Positions 1 through 12,765 of a DNA stretch of 64,000 bases are shown piece by piece. Below the pieces are notes generated by a model. The model did no database searches. It had not been told where the DNA came from and saw only the letters and a program-made list of their open reading frames with translations. The first letter of the stretch is position 1; every line of letters starts with the position of its first letter. The stretch lies in contig CAJNDS010002225.1 in the NCBI GenBank assembly GCA_905221605.1, positions 41,001-105,000 on the forward strand, read 5' to 3'. The stretch comes from Symbiodinium natans (Eukaryota > Sar > Dinophyceae > Suessiales > Symbiodiniaceae). A program made the translations under genes and the position numbers.

Positions 1-1130
1 TATCTCTTATAGGATTCAGCTTGCATAGCATTCAGGGCTTTGCGGGTCTGCCCCAAAACCCTAAACCCTAAACCCCAAACCCGTTTTGACTTCCTTCTCC
101 AGCTTGTCGCTGGCAGTCGCCCGCTCAGACGGCGGCGCAGCAGCAGGAACCTACATGAGTTACAGGGTCCTGAGGGAGGGGTTCTTAAGGGAGATTTAGG
201 ATTTAGGGCAATTTAGGGTTTAGGGTTTAGGGTTTCGGGTTTAGGGTTTAGGGTCTAGGGGGGTATGTAGCCCAAGGTTCCCTGATACTTCCTTCTACTT
301 CCCTAAGGTTCCCTAGGTACCTGCTCCCCTTGAACTTGAAACCTTGGAAACCCCTATGGCCTCTGCCCAAAAACCTGACAACCCTGAACCCCTAAACCCT
401 GAACCCTAAACCTCAAACCCTAAACCCTAAACCCTACACCCTTAACCCCTAAACCCCAAACCCCTGAACCCTAAACCTCAAACCCTAAACCCTAAACCCC
501 TAACCCCTAAACCCCAAACCCCAGAACCCTAAACAGCCAAACCCAAACCGTGGAAGGGTTTGTCGCTTGAGGACTTCGCTTATGGGAGGTCGGGTTTATG
601 GCCGAAGGCTATAATCATAACAAAAAGAAGAACAGTAAAAAACAATCATAACAAAAAAAGAATAGTAATGACAATCCTCATAATAATTAGAATAATAGTC
701 ATGATGACAGGGCTGGCATTTTTTTCCGGCAAAAAAGGGCTTTTGGGGCTGAAAAGACTAAATTCTCTCTCGAGCTGGTCCGTTCTGAACATGATGGTCC
801 CTTTTTGGGTACCCTAAGGACCCTAAACCCTAAACCCTAAACCCCAAACCCTAAACCCTAAACCCTAAACCCTAACCCTACTAAACCCTACATAGTAGGG
901 GCCGCCTTATAAGCGCAACCTCAAAAGAGGCCATAATGTTAGAGAAGTGACCAATCGCGGAAGAGCTGCGCGTTTTTAAGGTCTAGGGTCTGGTGCTAAA
1001 CCCTAAACCCCTAAACCCTGAACCCCTAAACCCCTAAACCCTGAACCCCTAAACCCCTAAACCCCTAAACTTCTAAACCCCTAAACCCCTAAGTACGAGG
1101 GACCTTTATGTACTATTTGGCGCGTGGCTT
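1..1130. repeat. degenerate interstitial telomeric repeats
   Basis: Blocks of TTTAGGG (about 200-260) and CCCTAAA with CCCCTAAA variants (about 378-537, 806-885, 997-1092) are separated by short unique stretches. Orientation flips, so this is not a simple chromosome end. No convincing coding segment was seen; the 85-codon frame at 560-817 is low-complexity and ends in repeat. Confidence 0.85.
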
Positions 1131-4010
1131 GCTGCCTACCACACAACATACTTAATTTAAGAATTTAAGGAATTTAAGGTTTTTTAAAAATTTTAAAAAG
1201 CCCTTTTTAAATTTTAAAAAAACCTTGAATTCCTTAAATTCCTAAATACCTAATTTAGGAATTTAAGGAATTTAAGGTTTTTTTAAAATTTAAAAAGGCC
1301 CTTTTTAAAATTTAAAAAATTTAAAAAGGCCCTTTTTAAAATTTAAAATAACCTTAAATTCCTTAAATTCCCAAATAGCGAATTTAGGAATTTAAGGAAT
1401 TTAAGGAATTTAAGGTTTTTTTTGAAATTTAAAAAAGGGCCGGCCCAACAATTTTATTTACGCAATTTCAGAATTTAAGGAATTTAAGGTTTTTTTAAAA
1501 TTTAAAAAGGCCCTTTTTAAAATTTAAAAAATTTAAAAAGGCCCTTTTTAAAATTTAAAAAAACCTTAAATTCCTTAAATTCCTAAATTAGGTAAATAAA
1601 ATTATTCGACCGGCCCTTTTTTTAAATTTTAAAAAAACCTTAAATTCCTTAAATTCCTTAAATTCTTAAATACCTAATTTAAGAATTTAAGGAATTTAAG
1701 GTTTTTTTAAAATTTAAAAGGCCCTTTTTAAAATTTAAAAAAATTAAAAAGGCCCTTTTTAAATTTTAAAAAAACCTTAACTTCCTTAAATTCCTAAATA
1801 GCTAATTTAGGAATTTAAGGAATTTCAGGAATTTAAGGTTTTTTTAAAATTTAACAAAGGGCCGGCCCAACAATTTTATTTACGCAATTTCAGAATTTAA
1901 GGAATTTAAGGTTTTTTTAAAATTTAAAAAGGCCCTTTTTAAAATTTAAAAAATTTGAAAAGGCCCTTTTTAAAATTTAAAAAAACCTTAAATTCCTTAA
2001 ATTCCTAAATAGCTAATTTAGGAATTTAAGGAATTTAAGGAGTTTAAGGTTTTGTTAAAATTTAAAAAAGGGCCGGCCCAACAATTTTATTTACGCAATT
2101 TCAGAATTTAAGGAATTTAAGGTTTTTTTAAAATTTAAAAAGGCCCTTTTCAAAATTTAAAACATTTAAAAAGGCCCTTTTTAAAATTTAAAAAAATTAA
2201 AAAGGCCCTTTTTACAATTTAAAAAAACCTTAAATTCCTTAAATTCCTTAAATTCCTAAATTAGGTAAATAAAATTATTCGACCGGCCCTTTTTTAAATT
2301 TTAAAAAAACCTTAAATTCCTTAAATGCCTTAAATTCTTAAATACCTAGTTTAAGAATTTAAGGAATTTAAGGTTTTTTAAAATTTAAAAGGGCCCTTTT
2401 TAAAATTTAAAAAATTTACAAAGGCCCTTTTTAAACTTTAAAAAAACCTTAAATTCCTTAAATTCCTAAATAGCTAATTTAGGAATTTAAGGAATTTAAG
2501 GAATTTAAGGTTTTTTTAAAATTTAAAAAAGGGCCGGCCCAACAATTTTATTTACGCAATTTCAGAATTTAAGGAATTTAAGGTTCTTTTAAAATTTAAA
2601 AAGGCCCTTTTTAAAATTTAAAAAATTTAAAAAGGCCCTTTTTAAAATTTAAAAAAACCTTAAATTCCTTAAATTCCTAAATTAGGTAAATAAAATTATT
2701 CGACCGGCCCTTTTTTTAAATTTTAAAAAAACCTTAAATTCCTTAAATTCCTTAAATTCTTAAATACCTAATTTAAGAATTTAAGGAATTTAAGGTTTTT
2801 TTAAAATTTAAAAGGGCCCTTTTTAAAATTTAAAAAATTTAAAAGGCCCTTTTTAAAATTTAAAAAAACCTTAAATTCCTTAAATTCCTAAATAGCTAAT
2901 TTAGGAATTTAAAGAATTTAAGGAATTTAAGGTTTTTTTAAAATTTAAAAAAGGGCCGGCCCAACAATTTTATTTACGCAATTTCAGAATTTAAGGAATT
3001 TAAGGTTTTTTTAAAATCTAAAAAGGCCCTTTTTAAAATTTAAAAAATTTAAAAAGGCCCTTTTTAAAATTTAAAAAAACCTTAAATTCCTTAAATTCCT
3101 TAAATTCCTTAAATTCCTTAAATTCCTTAAATTCCTAAATTAGGTAAATAAAATTATTCGACCGGCCCTTTTTTAAATTTTAAAAAAACCTTAGATTCCT
3201 TAAATCCCTTAAATTCTTAAATACCTAATTTAAGAATTTAAGGAATTTAAGGTCTTTTTAAAATTTAAAAGGGCCCTTTTTAAAATTTAAAAAATTCAAA
3301 AAGGCCCTTTTTAAAATTTAAAAAAACCTTAAATTCCTTAAATTCCTAAATAGCTAATTTAGGAATTTAAGGAATTTAAGGAATTTAAGGAATTTAAGGT
3401 TTTTTAAAATTTAAAAAAGGGCCGGCCCAACAATTTTATTTACGCAATTTCAGAATTTAAGGAATTTAAGGTTTTTTTAAATTTAAAAAGGCCCTTTTTA
3501 AAATTCAAAAAAAATTAAAAAGGCCCTTTTTAAAATTTAAAAAAACCTTAAATTCCTTAAATTCCTTAAATTCCTAAATTAGGTAAATAAAATTATTCGA
3601 CCGGCCCTTTTTTAAATTTTAAAAAAAACCTTAAATTCCTTAAATTCCTTAAATTCTTAAATGCCTAATTTAAGAATTTAAGGAATTTAAGGTTTTTTTT
3701 AAAAATTTAAAAAGGCCCTTTTTAAAATTTAAAAAAATTAAAAAGGCCCTTTTTAAATTTTAAAAAACCTTAAATTCCTTAAATTCCTAAATAGCTAATT
3801 TAGGAATTTAAGGAATTTAAGGAATTTAAGGTTTTTTTAAAATTTAAAAAAGGGCCGGCCCAACAATTTTATTTACGCAATTTCAGAATTTAAGGAATTT
3901 AAGGATTTTTTAAAATTTTAAAAAGGCCCTTTTTAAAATTTAAAAAATTTAAAAAGGCCCTTTTTAAAATTTAAAAAAACCTTAAATTCCTTAAATTCCT
4001 AAGTTAGAAA
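1131..4010. repeat. AT-rich palindromic satellite array
   Basis: About 2.9 kb built almost entirely from AATTTAAGG steps, their complement CCTTAAATT, and AAAGGCCCTTTTT linkers. A landmark GGGCCGGCCCAACAATTTT recurs near 1437, 1858, 2070, 2531, 2953, 3419 and 3852, so the larger period is mostly 420-465 bp. A reverse-complement-like landmark (AAATAAAATTATTCGACCGG) recurs near 1605, 2267, 2688, 3145 and 3587. Any single strand could fold into long hairpins. No coding potential. Confidence 0.9.
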
Positions 4011-4310
4011 GGATTTTAAGGTTTTTAAAAGGCTTTTAAAGGCCTTAAAACCTTTAAAAAGTCAAATGGGGAGGGTCCCGGGGCCCCCGGACTCAATTGA
4101 ATTTTTTAAAAACCTTAAAAACCTTAAAATCCTTAAAAAATCAAATGGGGAGGGCCGAGCCATTTAGTTTTTTAAGGATTTTAAGGTTTTTCAAAGGCTT
4201 TTAAAACTCTTAAAATCCTTAAAAAACTAAATGGCTCGGCCCTCCCCATTTGATTGTTCAAGGATTTTAAGGCTTTTAAGGTTTTTAAAAAATTCAATTG
4301 GGTCCGGGGG
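4011..4310. repeat. inverted TTTTAAGG/CCTTAAAA repeat
   Basis: Imperfect inverted repeat of GGATTTTAAGG-type steps; AAATGGGGAGGG and its complement CCCTCCCCATTT occur on either side of the centre. It bridges the AT satellite and the GC-richer palindromes. Non-coding. Confidence 0.7.
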
Positions 4311-4475
4311 AGAGATGCGCGGCTCGATTTGGCCAAATTTTGCCCGGAGGCTGCCCGGCAAAATTTGGCCAAATCGAGCCGCGCATTTCTCATCGCGTAC
4401 GAAGAGCAGTCCGATTTGGCCAAATTTTGCCCGCAGGCTGCCCGGCAAAAATTGGCCAAATCGAGCCGCGCCTTT
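4311..4475. repeat. palindromic module, first pair
   Basis: Two near-perfect palindromes whose arms are GGCTCGATTTGGCCAAATTT and its complement, with a GC-rich centre. All overlapping small frames here are translations of the palindrome and are not genes. Confidence 0.85.
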
Positions 4476-6640
4476 CTGGAGGCCCGAAATTATTTAAATT
4501 ATTTTAATTATCGAAATTTTCATAAATTCCACCCGAATTTAAATATTGGAGGCCCGAAATTCGTTGTATTTCTTTGCGCAAAAGGAAATAACACAAGGAA
4601 ATGATGTTACATGTATCCAAAATTAGGATGTCCTTTTCTTCTTTTTCTGTAGGAAAACCCACCTGAAAAGGACACCCCCACGAGAGATCTCTATCTTTTG
4701 GAAACCTTGAAGGAAAAGGTGCTTCTTTGTCCACTCTCGCCTTTCGTTCGTTTCATTCTCTGTCCCCTTTGCCATTTAAATATGAAAAATTCAAATGATG
4801 TATAATATGTAAAGAAGGGCGTCCAAGATGTTTAGAGTGTTTCCGGTGTCCTTTTCTTCCTGTTTCTGTAGCAAAACCCCACCTTAGAAGGACACCCACA
4901 CCAGAGACTCCGATGTTTTGGAAGTCTTGAAGGGAAGGCACTCGCGTTTTCCACTGTGGCTTTCCTTTCGTTTTATTTTTTGTGCAGGAGGAAATAAGAG
5001 ACAGAAATGATGTTACATGTATCCAAAATTAGGGTGTCCTTCTCTTCTTTTTTCTGTAACAAGACCCACCTTAAATGGACACCCACACCGGAGACCTCTA
5101 TTTTTTGGAAACCTTGAAAAAAAGGTGCTTCTTTGTCCACTCTCACCTTTCGTTCGTTTCATTTCCTGTCCCCTTTTTTCGTTTACATATGAAATATGTA
5201 GGGGAAGGCGCGGCTCGATTTGGCCAAATTTTGCCGGGCAGGCTCCGGGCAAAATTTGGCCAAATCGGGCTGCTCTTCGTATGCGATGAGAAATGCGCGG
5301 CTCGATTTGGCCAAATTTTGCCGGGCAGCCTCCGGGCAAAATTTGGCCAAATCGAGCCGCGCATTTCTCATCGCATACGAAGAGCAGCCCGATTTGGCCA
5401 AATTTTGCCCGCAGGCTGCCCGGCAAAATTTGGCCATATCGAGCCGCGCCTTTCTGGAGGCCCGAAATTATTTAAACTATTTTAATTATTGAAATTTTTA
5501 TAAATTCCACCCGAATTTAAATCTTGGAGGCCCGAAATTCGTTGTATTTCTTGGCGCAAAAGGAAATAACACAAGGAAATGATGTTACATGTATCCAAAA
5601 TTAGGATGTCCTTTTCTTCTTTTTCTGTAGGAAAACCCACCTGAAAAGGACACCCCCGCGAGAGATCTCCATCTTTTGGAAACCTTGAAGGAAAAGGTGC
5701 TTCTTTGTCCACTCTCGCCTTTCGTTCGTTTCATTCTCTGTCCCCTTTGCCATTTAAATATGAAAAATTCAAATAGTGTATAGTATGTAAAGAAGGGCGT
5801 CCAAGATGTTTAGAGTGTTTCCGGTGTCCTTTTCTTCCTGTTTCTGTAGCAAAGCCCCATCCTAAAAGGACACCCACACCAGAGACTCCGATGTTTTGGA
5901 AGCCTTGAAGGGAAGGCACTCGCGTTTTCCACTGTGGCTTTCCTTTCATTCTATTCTTTGTGCAGGAGGAAATACGAGACGGAAATGATGTTACATGTAT
6001 CCAAAATTCGGGCCACCTTAAATGGACACCCACACCGGAAACCTCTTTTTTTGGAAACCTTGAAAAAAGGGTGCTTCTTTGTCCACCTTCACCTTTCGTT
6101 CGTTTCATTGTCTGTCCCCTTTTTCGTTTACATATGAAAAAATTAAGATCGTATTTCAAGAAGGGCGTCCAAGATGTTTAGAGTGTTTCGGGCGTCCTTT
6201 TCTTCCTTTTTCTGTAGTAAAAAGCTCCTTAAAAGGACACCCGCACCAGAGACTCCGATGTTTTGGAAGCCTTGAAGGGAAGGCGCTCGCGTTTTCCACT
6301 GTGGCCTTCCTTTCGTTCCATTCTTTGCGCAAGAAGAAATAAGAGACAGAAATGATGTTACATGTATCCAAAATTAGGGTTTGTTTTTCTTCTTTTGTCT
6401 GTAACAAGACCCACCTTAAATGGACACCCACACTGGAGACCTCTAGTTTTTGGAAACCTTGCAAAAAGGTGCTTCTTTGTCCACTCTCACAGGACACCCA
6501 CGCCAGAGACTCCGATGTTTTGGAAAGCTTGAAGGAAAGGCAACCGCTTTTCCACTGTGGCCTCCCTTTCGTTCTATTCTTTGCTCAAGAGGAAATACAG
6601 AAAGAAGTGATGTTACATGTATCCAAAGTTAGTGTCCTTC
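4476..6640. repeat. tandemly duplicated ~1-kb non-coding unit
   Basis: Sequence from about 4477 reappears almost unchanged from about 5455 (for example GGAGGCCCGAAATTATTTAA), an offset near 978 bp. Inside each unit a module around GAGACTCCGATGTTTTGGAA (followed by an A- or G-rich tail) recurs, also near 6251 and 6508. Frames on both strands are short and shift between copies, so they are not treated as genes. Confidence 0.75.
5205..5455. repeat. palindromic module, three copies
   Basis: Three further copies of the same palindrome (about 5208-5280, 5297-5364, 5389-5450), separated by a short spacer GAAATGCGCGGC or its complement. Arms are about 25 nt with a GC-rich loop. There are no unique spacers, so this is not a CRISPR array. 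Confidence 0.85.
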
Positions 6641-7580
6641 TTCTTTTTCTGTAACAAGACCCACCTTAAAAGGACACGCCCACCGGAGACCTCCATTTTT
6701 GGGATACCCTGAAAGAAAGCAGCCCGAAGACCTAAGATTTTTCAAGAATTTACGTCCCCAAAAGACAAATCGCAAGCACCGTCCCCCTAAGATGTTTAAA
6801 GAAGTTATGCACTCAACAGACAATTCGCAAGCACCGTCCCCCTAAGATTTTGGAAAAAGTATGCTCCCAAAAGACAAATCGCAAGCACCGTCCCCTCAAG
6901 ATTTTGGAAAATATATGGAGCTACAACAAAAGAGGTTTGCTGAAGCAGAGAGGGAGTGAGACAGGGCGAGGCATGGAGAAATGCATAGACTGTGGGACAG
7001 AGGGTCTCTTAGCTTCCCCCTTCTCAAGTTCATGTCAGTTTTCTTTCTTGTGGAAAAGAAAGACGAAAAGAGAAGAGAGAAGAGGAATTTACATGTTCTT
7101 AGGCATGAAGAGAAGTATAGACTCGATAGACCGTGGGAGGGAGAGGGCCTCTTTGCTTGCCCATCTCTTTCTCCGTTTAGACAAGAACATAATTTGGAGA
7201 GAAGGGGGGCTGTGGCCTTCCTTTCGTTCTATTCTTTGCGCAAGAGGAAATACAGAAAGAAGTGATGTTACATGTATCCAAAATTAGGGTGTCCTTCTTC
7301 TTCTTTTTCTGTAACAAGACCCACCTTGAAAGGACACGCCCACCGGAGACCTCCATTTTTGGGATACCCTGGAAGAAAGCAGCCCGAAGACCTAAGATTT
7401 TTCAAGAATTTACGTCCCCAAAAGACAAATCGCAAGCGCCGTCCCCCTAAGATGTTTAAAGAAGTTATGCGCTCAACAGACAATTCGCAAGCACCGTCCC
7501 CCTAAGATTTTGGAAAAAGTATGCTCCCAAAAGACAGATCGCAGGCACCGTCCCCTCAAGATTTTGGAAAATATATGCTC
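6641..7580. repeat. ~663-bp tandem duplication with a ~55-bp subrepeat
   Basis: The stretch from about 6642 to 6915 is repeated at about 7305-7577 with few changes. Within each copy a subrepeat containing CGCAAGCACCGTCCCC occurs three times at roughly 55-bp steps, and related units continue to about 7680. Non-coding by appearance. Confidence 0.75.
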
Positions 7581-7789
7581 CCCAAAGGCAAATCGCAACA
7601 GTCCCCCTAAGGTTTTTACAAAGAGAAGCTCCCAAAAGACAGATCGCAAGCACAGCCCCCCAACAATTTTGGAAAAGCGTATGTTCCCAATCAGTTTTTC
7701 TTGTGAAAGAGAAAGACAAGAAGATAAGAGAGACGAGGAGTTTACATGTCTTCCTACCTTGTTCCTTTCTTCTTCCGGTTCGCTCGCTT

Positions 7790-7828
<39 letters not shown>

Positions 7829-7933
7829 CCCCCTCTCGCGCTCTGTTTTTCTTTCTTTCAGTGGGCTTGAGGGCAAGGTTTTCCCCACCCCCACCCCCAC
7901 GAATCACTCTCTCGCTCTCTCTCTCTCTCGCTC

Positions 7934-7986
<53 letters not shown>

Positions 7987-8071
7987 CTCACTCTCTGTCT
8001 CTGTCTTTCTTTTCTCTTCTGAGTGGTATGTCTCGTAGAACTAGAAGGGGGGGAGAGTGAGAGGAATGAAA

Positions 8072-8118
<47 letters not shown>

Positions 8119-8330
8119 TCTGCTGGGCATGAGGGGCGTATGCCTTCCGCGCGCCAAGTGCGCCCGAGTCGACGTTCCCCTGCCGTTTGCCCCAAGCGGA
8201 CCCTACCTATAAGGCCAACTGAGGTTACCGCTATATTTCTTCTGTCACTCTCTCTATCTCTTCTTTTCTTTTATGGGCCGTATGTCTTGTACAAGTGGAA
8301 GACGAGAAGGAGGGTGAGCTATTAGATTTG
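7581..8330. repeat. CT microsatellites
   Basis: Long (CT)n/(TC)n tracts at about 7791-7826, 7907-7980 and 8071-8117. Ser/Leu-rich or Arg/Glu-rich frames here are translations of the dinucleotide repeat. Confidence 0.9.
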
Positions 8331-9050
8331 CTGAAGCAGAGAGGGCGTGAAACAGGGCGAGGCATAGAGAGAAGCATAGACCGTGGAAGCTCTTGGCTTT
8401 CCCCTTCTGAAGTCCATATCAGTTTTCAATTTTGTTGAAGAGAAAGAGAAACAAAGAAGAGAGAACAGGAATTTACATGTTCTTCCTAACTTGTTCTTGT
8501 CCCTCCCTCTTCTCTCCCCCCTCACCCTGTCTCTCTTTCTCTCTATCTCCTCACTATTCTTTTGAAGTGGTACGGGAATGTGGAATGAGATGAAGGCAGC
8601 GTCCCCTGGAGGGACCTGCCCCTCACAAGAAAAAGCCCGAGCATCAGCTTCCAAATAAACCCTGTTTCAACCACCCCCCACCCCCTTTCCCCTAGGTTTC
8701 GTATACTTTCTGCAGTAAGGATGTGATGCCCAATTGCTTTGACAAGTACCATATAAGACCTTATGTGCTTAATTGGAAAGCGAGCAATATCCGGTAACCT
8801 TGTTGGGAGATTTGTGGGAAACATTGAGAGTGAAAAGCAAGATGCTTGCGATCAATTCCTAGCAGCCTGTTTGAAGGTCCCACTAGGTGGTGAAATGATG
8901 TTTGCTCCAAGTATTCTCGTGTCCCCGGGACTTACAGTAAATCATTCGTCTTCTTTGCGTGTTTTTCTTTTCCTTCTTTCTTCCTTTCTTACCTCGATTT
9001 CGCCCATTCTCTGTCACTTTCTCTCAACAGCTCTCGCCCCTTCCCGCTGA
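8331..9050. other. mostly unique stretch, possible short plus-strand coding segment
   Basis: The least repetitive part of the first 12 kb. A plus-strand frame at about 8763-8940 has balanced composition (for example CLIGKRAISGNLVGRFVGNI, then EKQDACDQFLAACLKV) and loses coding character after GGACTTACAG. It may be an exon or a relic. No family was recognised and neighbouring exons were not found. Confidence 0.3.
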
Positions 9051-10084
9051 TGGTTCCATGCCCTACCCTTGCCTCCTTTCAAATGAATAGGCAAGAAGAG
9101 AGTAAGAGAGTAAGAGAGGAAGAGAGGAGAGGGAGACCCGTCCCCTACCCTTCCCTTTTTCGATACCCTTTTAAGAATAAGAAAGAGAAGAACAAGAGGA
9201 AAAAGAGAGAAGAGGAGGAAGGTAGGCAGAGGAAGAAGGACTTCCTCCCTTTCATTTGGCTTTGTCTTACATTTCGTTTTTGCCCTCTTCTGCCATCTCT
9301 TTTCTCAATGTCTTGCTGTCTCTCACTGTAAGGAAAGGAAGAGGCGAGAGGAGGAGGGGAGGGGAGGAGAGGCAATGGGTGCTGCTGGAAGCTCTTGCCC
9401 CAGGACATTCAACAAGCCTTGAAGGCCCCGACATTCGGGAGGCTCCCGGGAGGCCTGGAGGCTGAGACACAAAACGGGATGAGAAAAAGCCTCGCTCGTG
9501 GTTCTGTACACACCCGTAGCCCAATGTTGGCTTTTCCGTTTGCAGCGTCACCCCCGCAACATACCAGGGGTGGGGGAAAGTTCTAAACGCATGCCCCTCA
9601 GGGGCGGTCCCTTCGGGGATCATATGCTCGGAAGAAGAAGAGATGGAGAGAAACAACAAAGACGAGAAAGGAGGAGATGATGAGAGAGCGGGCCTCTTGC
9701 TTGCCCTGAGCTCTCTGTTCCTTGCAGTTCTCCTTTCTTATGCAAAAAGAAGAAGAGAAGAATATGGCAAGAGAAGGGAAAGCAAGAGAGAGTCGAGCGA
9801 AGGAGCAAAACAAACTTTCTTCTGCCCGCCGTCTTCCTCCATCTTCTCTTGTCCCTCTCGTTCTGTTCTTTCCTTATTCTTCGAAGAATGTTGTTGAGAG
9901 GAGGGGAGGAAGGGAAGAGGAGAGGGGGCGTGACAAACAAAGGAGCGGCAGAGTGAGGAGGAGTTTGCCCGTCGCCTCAACTCACCCGGAAGCGCCCAAC
10001 GGGTTCGGAGGACCAATTTGTGAGGAAAGGAAGAGGCGAGGGGAGGGGAGGAGAGGCAATGTCTCATGGCGAGCTGGGAGGGAG

Positions 10085-10123
<39 letters not shown>

Positions 10124-10499
10124 GTCTGTCTCTCTTTCTCTTCTTCTTCCGCTGGGCTTGAAACTTTCCCTCTCTCTCTTCTTTCTATCAGTTCTTTGTA
10201 TTGTTCTCACCTTTCCGGGATCTGTTTCTATTTTTCTGCGTTCCTTCTTCGCCTTAGCTCTTCACCAGAAAGGAAAGAATATGAAAGAAGGAGAGTGGCA
10301 GAGAGGTGAGAGGAAGGACCGAAGGCGAGTGAATAGGAGAACTCTTCCTCCGAATCTCGCGGCTACCAGTCCTCTTCTCCTTTTTCTTCCAACGCAGCTC
10401 GTCTTGGTTTATCACTTATGAAACGTGAGAGAAGAGCGAGGAATGAACAGAGGAGGAGGACAAGGCCCTGCTGCTTTTTCATCCCCTCCCCCCTCCCTC

Positions 10500-10558
<59 letters not shown>

Positions 10559-11294
10559 ATTCTCTTTTCCCTTTTCTCTTTCTCTTTTACTTGCTCCCTT
10601 TCTTTCTGTCTCTCTTTCCCTGGCTCTTGTTCTCCTTCTACCGTTCTCGGATTCGCTTCTTTTTCTCTTGTCTTTTCCCTTACTCCCTTGTCTGCTTCCA
10701 GAAGTAGAGAGGGAGGGAGGGAGGGAGAGAGGGAGAGAGAGAGGGATGAAGAGAGCAACGAAGACAAGAAAAGAAAAGATGATGAGAGCGAGGCCTCTTG
10801 CTTGCCCTGAGCTCTCCGCTCCTTTCATTCCTTTCTTACGCAGAGAACAGGGAGAAAAGAAGATGAAGAAGGCAAGGGAAGAAAAAGCGAGAGAGCCGGG
10901 CGAAGGAGGAGTTCACCCTTCCTCTCCCCACCGTCTTCCTCCGTCTTGTCTCTTCCTTTCTGTTCTCTGTTATTCCTCACTCTTTGCAGAAATGGAAAGG
11001 AGGGGAGGAAGGAAAGAGGAGAGGGGAGGGATGATAGCGCAAAAGATTGCAAAGCAAGGAGGATGAATGAGAGCTGAAAGGAAGGACAGAGGGTGATTGA
11101 AGAGGAGAACTCCTCCTCCGAATCTCGCGGCTACCAATCCTCTTCTCCTTTGTCTTCCCACGCAAGCTCGTTTTGGGTTTTCACCAAGAGACAGGAGGGA
11201 AGAACAAGGATGAACAGAGGCGGAGGACAAGGCCCTGCTGCAATCTTCATCTCCTCCTCTTTTCATCCCACCCTCCCCTCTCTCTTTTTTTGTT

Positions 11295-11348
<54 letters not shown>

Positions 11349-11993
11349 TTTCTCTAACTTTCTCTCTTTCTTTCTCTTTTTCTTTCGGTCTTTCTTTCTT
11401 GCCCTTGTTCTCCTTCTGCCATTATCGGATTCGCTCTCTCTTTCTCTTGTCTTTTCCCTTATTCCCTTCTTCCTTGTGCATCGTCCTTCTGACTGAGAAA
11501 GGGAAGAGGGAGAAAAGGGAGGGGAAGAGAAGGGAGAGGAAGAGTGGGAGAAAGATAAACGTCAAGTCAAAGGTAAGAAGCGGGAAAGAGAAACGGAAAA
11601 GGGATGTTGCAGAAGTAGAGAGGGAGGAAGAGAGATAGAGAGAGAGAGAGAGTGACAGAGGGAGAGAGAGAGAGAGAGAGAGATGAAGCGAGCAATGAAG
11701 ACGAGGAAGCAAAGATGATGAGAGCGAGGGCCTCTTGCTTTCTCTGAGATCTCCGTTCGGTTCATTCCTTTCTCATGAAGAGAACAGGGAGAAGAGAAGA
11801 GGAAGAACGGCAAAGGAAGAGAAAGCGAGGGAGCCGAGCGCAGGAGGAGTTCACCATTCCGCCGTCTTCCTCCATCTTATCTCTTCCTTTCTGTTCTATG
11901 CTGTTCCTTACTCTTTGCAGAAATGGAAAAGAGGGGAGGAGACAATATAGGAGAGGGGAGGGATGAGAGAGCAAGAGATGGCAGAGAGAGCAG

Positions 11994-12032
<39 letters not shown>

Positions 12033-12300
12033 ACAAGAGATACATCGCAAGAGGGAAGGAAAGGAGAGAGAGAACCACATCGAGAGGAAGTGGCATGTTC
12101 CCTTTCCCTTTCGATTGTGCTGGTCAAAGATGAAGGCAAAAAGAATAGAGAAGAAGGGTCAAACAAAGGAAGGCAGAGAGGGAAAGCCACGACTATGAAG
12201 AATTCGACATGTCCATCTCCACGTATATTCCTTTGTCATCACACTTCCTTTCTTTGTGTCTTCACGGAACACGCTAGAGAAACAAGGACGAAAGAGAAAT
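9051..12300. repeat. purine/pyrimidine-rich tandem duplications with CT/GA arrays
   Basis: (CT)n tracts near 10087-10118, 10498-10555 and 11298-11345; (GA)n tracts near 11638-11680 and 11995-12030. A longer unit is tandemly duplicated: GGAGGACAAGGCCCTGCTGC occurs near 10457 and 11221, and GATGATGAGAGCG followed by GGCCTCTTGCTT occurs near 9676, 10778 and 11715. No supported gene. Confidence 0.8.
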
Positions 12301-12599
12301 GACTGACCTATTCTTGATGGTTCCGGTCTGGGCGCCGAGATGTTTATCATATGGTACGTGGGCTACCGTAAATCCTAAACCCCAAGCCCTTTTGCAAAGA
12401 GTTGCTTGAAACTTGAAACTTGGAACAACAAACATTAAATCATACTCTATATCTGATACTTCCAAAGTCATTGTTTAAATAAGAAACGAAAGGGATCGCC
12501 AAATAATACGTAAAGGTCCATGCCACAAACCCCTAAACCCCTAAACCCCTAAACCCCTAAACCTCTAAACCCCCAAAACCCCACAACTCAGATAGTACT
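12301..12599. other. unique spacer and short telomeric block
   Basis: Unique AT-moderate sequence followed by CCCCTAAA repeats at about 12530-12575. Nothing coding was recognised. Confidence 0.5.
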
Positions 12600-12712
12600 C
12601 CTGTCCACTCAGGGTCAAACCCTCGAAGTACACATGGTCGCCGCCCATGCCCCCCACCCCCACCAACTTGTGCGATGCACTTGAAGAGATCCTCGGCTGT
12701 GAAGTACCCCTA
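12600..12712 (-). CDS. candidate exon(s), hypothetical protein, Gly-rich
   Basis: Reading leftward, an island right after CCCTAAA repeats opens with a TTTAG|G-type acceptor and encodes YFTAEDLFKCIAQ. Just past a G-rich run (GTTGGTGGGGGTGGGGGG) a second frame encodes GMGGDHVYFEGLTLSGQEYY. The two look like one exon with a frame change in the G run, but an intron cannot be excluded. It lies downstream of 12,766-13,452 on the same strand and probably belongs to that gene. Function unknown. Confidence 0.4.
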
Positions 12713-12765
12713 AACCCTAAACCCTAAACCCTAAACCCTAAACCCTAAAACATAAAAACTAAACC

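Noticed and set aside
1-1130. Chromosome end (true telomere)
   Set aside because: Repeats are degenerate, interrupted and in both orientations, and similar blocks occur throughout the window.
5205-5455. CRISPR-like array
   Set aside because: The intervals between palindromes are not unique spacers, and the genome features are eukaryotic.
4181-5492. Many overlapping frames of 60-140 codons on both strands
   Set aside because: They are translations of the same palindromic module in different frames; sequence symmetry keeps all frames open.
7473-8195. 240-codon minus frame rich in Arg/Glu, and Ser/Leu-rich plus frames
   Set aside because: They translate CT/GA dinucleotide repeats; no non-repetitive domain is present.
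9722-11712. Several 100-210-codon frames
   Set aside because: Purine/pyrimidine-rich tandem duplications; composition follows the repeat and frames differ between copies.
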